Below are positions 1 to 10,586 of a DNA stretch of 10,586 nt, piece by piece. The notes below the pieces were generated by a model, which worked only from the letters and a program-made list of their open reading frames with translations, was not told where the DNA came from and did not search any database. Every line of letters begins with the position of its first letter. The first letter of the stretch is position 1. Origin of the DNA: Planctomycetota bacterium (GTDB lineage: Bacteria > Planctomycetota > UBA11346); contig JACDEC010000064.1 of assembly GCA_013816645.1 (NCBI GenBank), forward strand, positions 1 through 10,586, read 5' to 3'. A program made the translations under genes and the position numbers.

Positions 1-92
1 AGCTGGGCGACCGCAGGCGCGCCATCGGCGGCCCAGCAGGTCCCGAGCAAGACGACGATGAGGACGCATGCGTAGCGGATGATGGTCGACAT
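1..92 (-). CDS. N-terminus of an exported protein of unknown function (partial)
   Basis: This is an open frame from an ATG at 92-90 that runs off the left edge after 30 complete codons. The visible peptide begins MSTIIRYACVLIVVLLGTC and continues WAADGAPAVAQ. It has one basic residue, then an uninterrupted hydrophobic segment (about residues 8-18), then small residues, which is the layout of a Sec signal peptide; a signal peptidase I cut near Ala21-Ala22 is plausible. A lipoprotein reading (Leu-Gly-Thr-Cys19) is weaker because Thr at -1 is unusual in a lipobox. A modest GGGAAG lies upstream of the ATG. The gene follows the rpsG terminator, so it is probably a separate transcription unit; I see no convincing promoter at 93-148. 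Nothing in the visible part identifies the family. The start and export signal are inferences from 30 residues. Confidence 0.6.
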   Translation of the reverse strand, partial: MSTIIRYACVLIVVLLGTCWAADGAPAVAQ

Positions 93-148
93 GGCGCTTC
101 CCGGGCGGTGACTGTGACTCGGCCGCAGCAATCGTGGACGACCCAACG

Positions 149-178
149 AAAAAGCCCGGCCATTTGGCCGGGCTTTTC
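149..178 (-). terminator. Rho-independent terminator after rpsG, possibly bidirectional
   Basis: A perfect inverted repeat has arms AAAAGCCCGGCC (150-161) and GGCCGGGCTTTT (166-177) around a 4-nt loop. Eight G/C-only pairs are flanked by A/T pairs. Read on the minus strand the stem ends in a run of five T, read on the plus strand in four T, so it can work in both directions. It begins 24 nt past the rpsG stop codon and should end the long ribosomal/RNA polymerase transcript, insulating the exported-protein gene beyond it. Confidence 0.92.
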
Positions 179-201
179 CTGACGAGCACTGCGGAACGCG
201 C

Positions 202-819
<618 letters not shown>

Positions 820-839
820 GATTCCTCATTTCCCTGTGA

Positions 840-930
840 TCCGGACATGCGCCGGAGGTACTCCCGCTGGGCGGGTGGGTGGCGGGACCGCGGTCTGGAA
901 GGGAGGTCGTCACCGACCCCCGGCTCCAGA
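840..930 (-). promoter_or_regulatory. Structured rpsL-rpsG spacer, candidate S7 autoregulatory RNA
   Basis: The 131-nt untranslated gap between rpsL and rpsG (820-950) can form three successive hairpins in the transcript. The first is composite: an outer 6-bp helix (925-930 with 894-899, UCUGGA/UCCAGA), a small 3x2 internal loop, then an 8-bp helix (914-921 with 902-909, one G-U pair) closed by the loop GUGA, which fits the GNRA tetraloop rule. The second pairs 882-887 with 862-867 (UCCCGC/GCGGGA). The third pairs 852-856 with 840-844 (UCCGG/CCGGA) just above the rpsG ribosome binding site. In E. coli, S7 represses its own operon by binding the rpsL-rpsG intercistronic RNA; this position makes the same role plausible here. 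The pairing is read from the sequence; the function is inference. Confidence 0.45.
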
Positions 931-950
931 TCCCCAGCCCCCGGTGAACT

Positions 951-1317
951 CTACTTGGCCTTCTTCGGGCGCTTGGCGCCGTACTGCGAGCGCGCCTGCA
1001 TGCGTCCCTGCACGCCCTGGCAGTCGAGCTTGCCGCGGACGATGTGGTAGCGCACGCCGGGCAGGTCATGCACGCGGCCGCCGCGCACCAGCACCAGCGA
1101 GTGCTCCTGCAGGTTGTGCTTCTCACCACCGATGTAGGCGGTGATTTCCTTGCCGTTCGACAGCCGGACGCGCGCGATCTTGCGCAGCGCCGAGTTCGGC
1201 TTCTTCGGAGTCATCGTCTTGACCTGGAGACACACGCCACGCTTGAAGGGATTGCTCTCGAGCTGAGGGCTCTTGCTCTTCGTGCGGTTGGCCGTGCGGC
1301 CCTTCTTGATCAGCTGG

Positions 1318-1331
<14 letters not shown>
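951..1331 (-). CDS. rpsL: 30S ribosomal protein S12
   Basis: S12 sits at the interface side of the decoding centre and takes part in tRNA selection; it is the classic streptomycin-resistance locus. The product is 126 residues, close to the E. coli length, and begins (M)PTINQLIKKGR. Hallmarks are KRGVC (31-34), TPKKPNSALRK (41-51), YIGGE, HNLQEHS, RGGRV-DLPGVRYH (83-96), LDC and the basic C-terminus. Numbering matches E. coli, so Lys43 is kept, Asp89 (the residue methylthiolated in E. coli) is kept, but position 88, Lys in E. coli, is His (codon CAT). The start is a GTG at 1331-1329: the protein aligns with S12 exactly from there and AGGAG lies 7 nt upstream. The first 14 nt overlap the end of rpoC, implying translational coupling. 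An in-frame ATG further upstream would add residues unrelated to S12. Confidence 0.97.
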
Positions 1332-5453
<4,122 letters not shown>

Positions 5454-5457
<4 letters not shown>

Positions 5458-5474
5458 GGGTTGGGGCGATCCAT
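5454..5474 (-). other. Six-codon reading frame overlapping the rpoC start
   Basis: In the 62-nt rpoB-rpoC spacer (5458-5519) an ATG at 5474-5472 opens a frame of six codons (MDRPNP) whose TGA overlaps the rpoC start as ATGA. The rpoC ATG itself has no convincing Shine-Dalgarno, so termination and re-initiation could deliver ribosomes to it. The mini-frame has no good Shine-Dalgarno either, and a chance occurrence is quite possible. I see no hairpin terminator or promoter elsewhere in this spacer. Confidence 0.2.
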
Positions 5475-5519
5475 CAGAGAGGGTGATCGGAGCGGAAGAA
5501 CGCAGGGCGGCGCGGAGGG

Positions 5520-9377
<3,858 letters not shown>

Positions 9378-9488
9378 GCTACCTCCGAGATGCAGGATTG
9401 CGTGCGACGGGATTTCAAGGTCCCGGGGGCTACGCGTCCGCTATGTGAAAATGGGCTGAGAAGTTAGCGGTCGTAAAACGAGATGCAA

Positions 9489-9519
9489 GGGCCCCGGCAG
9501 GCAAAGCCTGTCGGGGTCC
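9489..9519 (-). promoter_or_regulatory. Hairpin in the rplL-rpoB spacer, candidate attenuator or processing site
   Basis: In the transcript, 9506-9516 pairs with 9492-9502 around a UUU loop (CCCCG-A-CAGGC against GCCUG-C-CGGGG, one A-C mismatch), extended by two G-C pairs beyond a second mismatch. The nearest U-run (UUUU) comes only about 10 nt after the stem, so this is not a textbook Rho-independent terminator. E. coli has a partial terminator and an RNase III site in the same interval, which lowers rpoBC expression relative to rplJL; this hairpin is well placed for the same job. The function is inferred. Confidence 0.5.
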
Positions 9520-9528
9520 AGGGATCGA

Positions 9529-9548
9529 CCGGCCAGGGGACGGGCCGG
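9529..9548 (-). repeat. Short inverted repeat just after rplL
   Basis: CCGGCC (9529-9534) and GGCCGG (9543-9548) form a 6-bp all-G/C stem with an 8-nt loop, about 18 nt past the rplL stop codon. Each arm is itself palindromic. No T-run follows. It may be a 3'-end stabiliser of the rplL part of the message or part of the same attenuation region as the next hairpin, or simply a product of high GC content. Confidence 0.3.
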
Positions 9549-9565
9549 AGCGACACGGACGTGCT

Positions 9566-9943
9566 TTAGACGCCCGCCACTTCGACTTTGGCGCCGATCT
9601 CTTCGAGCTGCTTCTTGAGCTCCTCGGCGGCGGGCTTCTCGAGGCCTTCCTTGACCACCTTGGGCGCACCTTCGACGAAGGCCTTGGCATCGGCGAGGCC
9701 GAGCCCGGTGATCGTGCGGATGACCTTGATGGCCTGGATCTTGTTCGGGCCGCCCTCGACGAGGGTGACCTTGAACGAGGTGGGTTCCTCGACGGCGGCG
9801 GCAGCTCCACCACCGGCGGCGGCCGGGGCGGCTGCGGCGGCGGCGCTGACGCCCCACTTCTTCTCGAGGGCCTGGACGAGCTCAGAGAGCTCCATCACGG
9901 TGCAGCCGTCAACTTCAGCGAGGAACGAGTCGAACTTGCTCAT
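9566..9943 (-). CDS. rplL: 50S ribosomal protein L7/L12
   Basis: L7/L12 is the multicopy acidic stalk protein that recruits and activates the translational GTPases. The 125-residue product (E. coli about 121) has the expected three parts: an N-terminal dimerisation domain (about 1-33, VMELSELVQALEKKWGVS), an Ala/Gly-rich flexible hinge (about 34-53), and the C-terminal factor-binding domain from about 55 (FKVTLVEGGPNKIQAIKVIR, TGLGLADAKAFVEGAPKVVKEG, ending GAKVEVAGV). I chose the ATG at 9943 (MSKFDS) because GGAG (9949-9952) lies 5 nt upstream; an in-frame ATG at 9961 would add six unfamilial residues and place this site inside the gene. It follows rplJ by 63 nt, the usual order, as its product binds L10 directly. 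Confidence 0.98.
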   Translation of the reverse strand: MSKFDSFLAEVDGCTVMELSELVQALEKKWGVSAAAAAAPAAAGGGAAAAVEEPTSFKVTLVEGGPNKIQAIKVIRTITGLGLADAKAFVEGAPKVVKEGLEKPAAEELKKQLEEIGAKVEVAGV

Positions 9944-9948
9944 GGTAT

Positions 9949-9952
9949 CTCC
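9949..9952 (-). promoter_or_regulatory. rplL ribosome binding site
   Basis: GGAG lies 5 nt before the ATG at 9943 and decides between this start and the in-frame ATG at 9961. The rest of the 63-nt rplJ-rplL spacer (9944-10006) holds only a weak 5-bp stem near 9957-9970 and no terminator or clear promoter. Confidence 0.7.
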
Positions 9953-10006
9953 GTGCGGCAATGGCCGCGGTGAATGTCGGGTTGGTAGGATAGATTCGGG
10001 GGGTCT

Positions 10007-10483
10007 TCAGCCGGCCTGCTTCTTCTCGGCCACCGCAGCGAGCACGCGCGCGAGGCGCGACATCGGCGAGGCGAGGACGTTGACCAGCATGCCGCGCAAG
10101 GTGTCCTTGCTGGGCATGGTCGCGAGCTTGCTGACACCGGCCTGGTCGTAGACCTGGCCTTCCATCAGCCCGCCCTTGACCGTGACCTTCTCGGCCTTGG
10201 CCAGGTCGGAGACGATCTTGGCGGCGGCGATCATGTCCTTGGCGGCAATCAGGCCGATCTGGGACTTGCCTTCGAGCAGCTTCTGGACGTTGGCGGGGAC
10301 CGCGAGGCGCAGCAGGTTGACCTTGCCGACCTTCATCTTGGCGCCGATGGCGTTGAGGTCCTTGCGCAGCTTGAGCTGCTCGTTGCTCTTGAGCTTCGCG
10401 GGGTCGATGAGGATCAGCGAGGGATTGGCCTCGACGACCGCCTTGACGTCCTTGAGCAGCAGCTCGTTGATGAAGCTGGGCAT
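10007..10483 (-). CDS. rplJ: 50S ribosomal protein L10
   Basis: L10 anchors the L7/L12 dimers to 23S rRNA at the base of the GTPase stalk, and in studied bacteria the L10-L12 complex represses its own mRNA. The 158-residue product (E. coli 165) shows the family pattern: N-terminal globular domain with LILIDPAKLK and LRKDLNAIGAKMKVGKVNLLRLAV (about 38-62), the middle segment SQIGLIAAKD, GGLMEGQV, LATMPSKDTLRGMLV, and a C-terminal helix ending LARVLAAVAEKKQAG. From the conserved LP/MP-S segment to the end it has about the same number of residues as E. coli, which suggests room for two L12 dimers (inference). The usual (K/R)NTL or (K/R)NSL motif in the rRNA-binding part reads KVNLL here. The ATG is preceded 5 nt away by AAGGAG and lies 2 nt after the rplA stop. 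Confidence 0.97.
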   Translation of the reverse strand: MPSFINELLLKDVKAVVEANPSLILIDPAKLKSNEQLKLRKDLNAIGAKMKVGKVNLLRLAVPANVQKLLEGKSQIGLIAAKDMIAAAKIVSDLAKAEKVTVKGGLMEGQVYDQAGVSKLATMPSKDTLRGMLVNVLASPMSRLARVLAAVAEKKQAG

Positions 10484-10485
10484 GC

Positions 10486-10586
10486 TTACTCCTTCACCGC
10501 GAAGGCCACCCGGACCCCGGGGCCCATGGTGGACGACACGACGATATTCTTGACGAACTCGCCCTTCACCGACGACGGCCGATGCT
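10486..10586 (-). CDS. rplA: 50S ribosomal protein L1, C-terminal end (partial)
   Basis: The last 32 codons plus a TAA stop are in the window; the gene continues past the right edge. The readable end (PSSVKGEFVKNIVVSSTMGP then GVRVAFAVKE) matches the conserved L1 C-terminus, where E. coli has KP-AKGVYIKKVSISTTMG-GV. L1 binds helices 76-78 of 23S rRNA and forms the mobile stalk that helps release deacylated tRNA from the E site. Its position immediately before rplJ is the classical order. The promoter of the whole run must lie outside the window, upstream of or within the preceding genes. Confidence 0.93.
   Translation of the reverse strand, partial: HRPSSVKGEFVKNIVVSSTMGPGVRVAFAVKE
10489..10494 (-). 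promoter_or_regulatory. rplJ ribosome binding site within the last rplA codons
   Basis: AAGGAG, encoding the final Lys-Glu of L1, is followed by the rplA stop TAA and, 5 nt after the site, by the rplJ ATG. This near-ideal site inside the upstream gene indicates tight L1-L10 translational coupling and leaves no room for a classical L10 leader between the genes. Confidence 0.85.

Noticed and set aside
9378..9480. Possible promoter for rpoBC in the rplL-rpoB spacer (TTGCAT with a TAACTT 16 nt on; TTGAAA near 9420)
   Set aside because: The -35/-10 pairs match the sigma-70 consensus poorly (about three of six each for the first; no usable -10 for the second). Not enough to call a promoter.
9944..9961. 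rplL start at the ATG at 9961
   Set aside because: It would add six residues not seen in L7/L12 and put the GGAG ribosome binding site inside the gene; the ATG at 9943 fits better.

Overview
The window is an ordinary but informative stretch of core information-processing genes, all on the minus strand. Read in the direction of transcription (high to low coordinates) it holds the end of rplA (L1), then rplJ (L10), rplL (L7/L12), rpoB (RNA polymerase beta), rpoC (beta'), rpsL (S12), rpsG (S7), a strong hairpin terminator, and the first 30 codons of an unrelated exported protein. The window is visibly GC-rich, with G or C at most third codon positions. That removes stop codons from the other frames and leaves very long spurious ORFs opposite rpoB and rpoC. 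The organism is a bacterium. The S7 core, the rifampicin-region wording of RpoB and the L10/L12 sequences remind me most of Planctomycetota or a related PVC-type lineage, but this is recollection of family sequences and not a search, so I hold it loosely.

Region by region: 10586-10486 is the L1 C-terminus; rplJ begins 2 nt after its stop, with its ribosome binding site inside the last rplA codons. A 63-nt spacer leads to rplL. A 188-nt spacer with two hairpins separates rplL from rpoB, the place where E. coli has its attenuator and RNase III site. rpoB and rpoC are separated by 62 nt. rpoC and rpsL overlap by 14 nt, and rpsL uses a GTG start. A 131-nt spacer between rpsL and rpsG can fold into several hairpins, one closed by a GUGA (GNRA) tetraloop. 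Transcription should end at the 12-bp hairpin at 150-177. fusA and tuf, which follow rpsG in many bacteria, are not there.

The genes supply the two catalytic subunits of RNA polymerase, the ribosomal L1 and L10-L12 stalks, and the S12 decoding-centre and S7 head proteins of the small subunit, so their co-transcription ties transcription capacity to ribosome production. I see no mobile element, CRISPR array, defence system or other undescribed system. The points worth a second look are small: a 50-residue acidic N-terminal extension on S7 replacing its usual basic tail, His at S12 position 88, the structured rpsL-rpsG spacer, the rpoC/rpsL overlap, and non-consensus residues in the RpoB rifampicin pocket.
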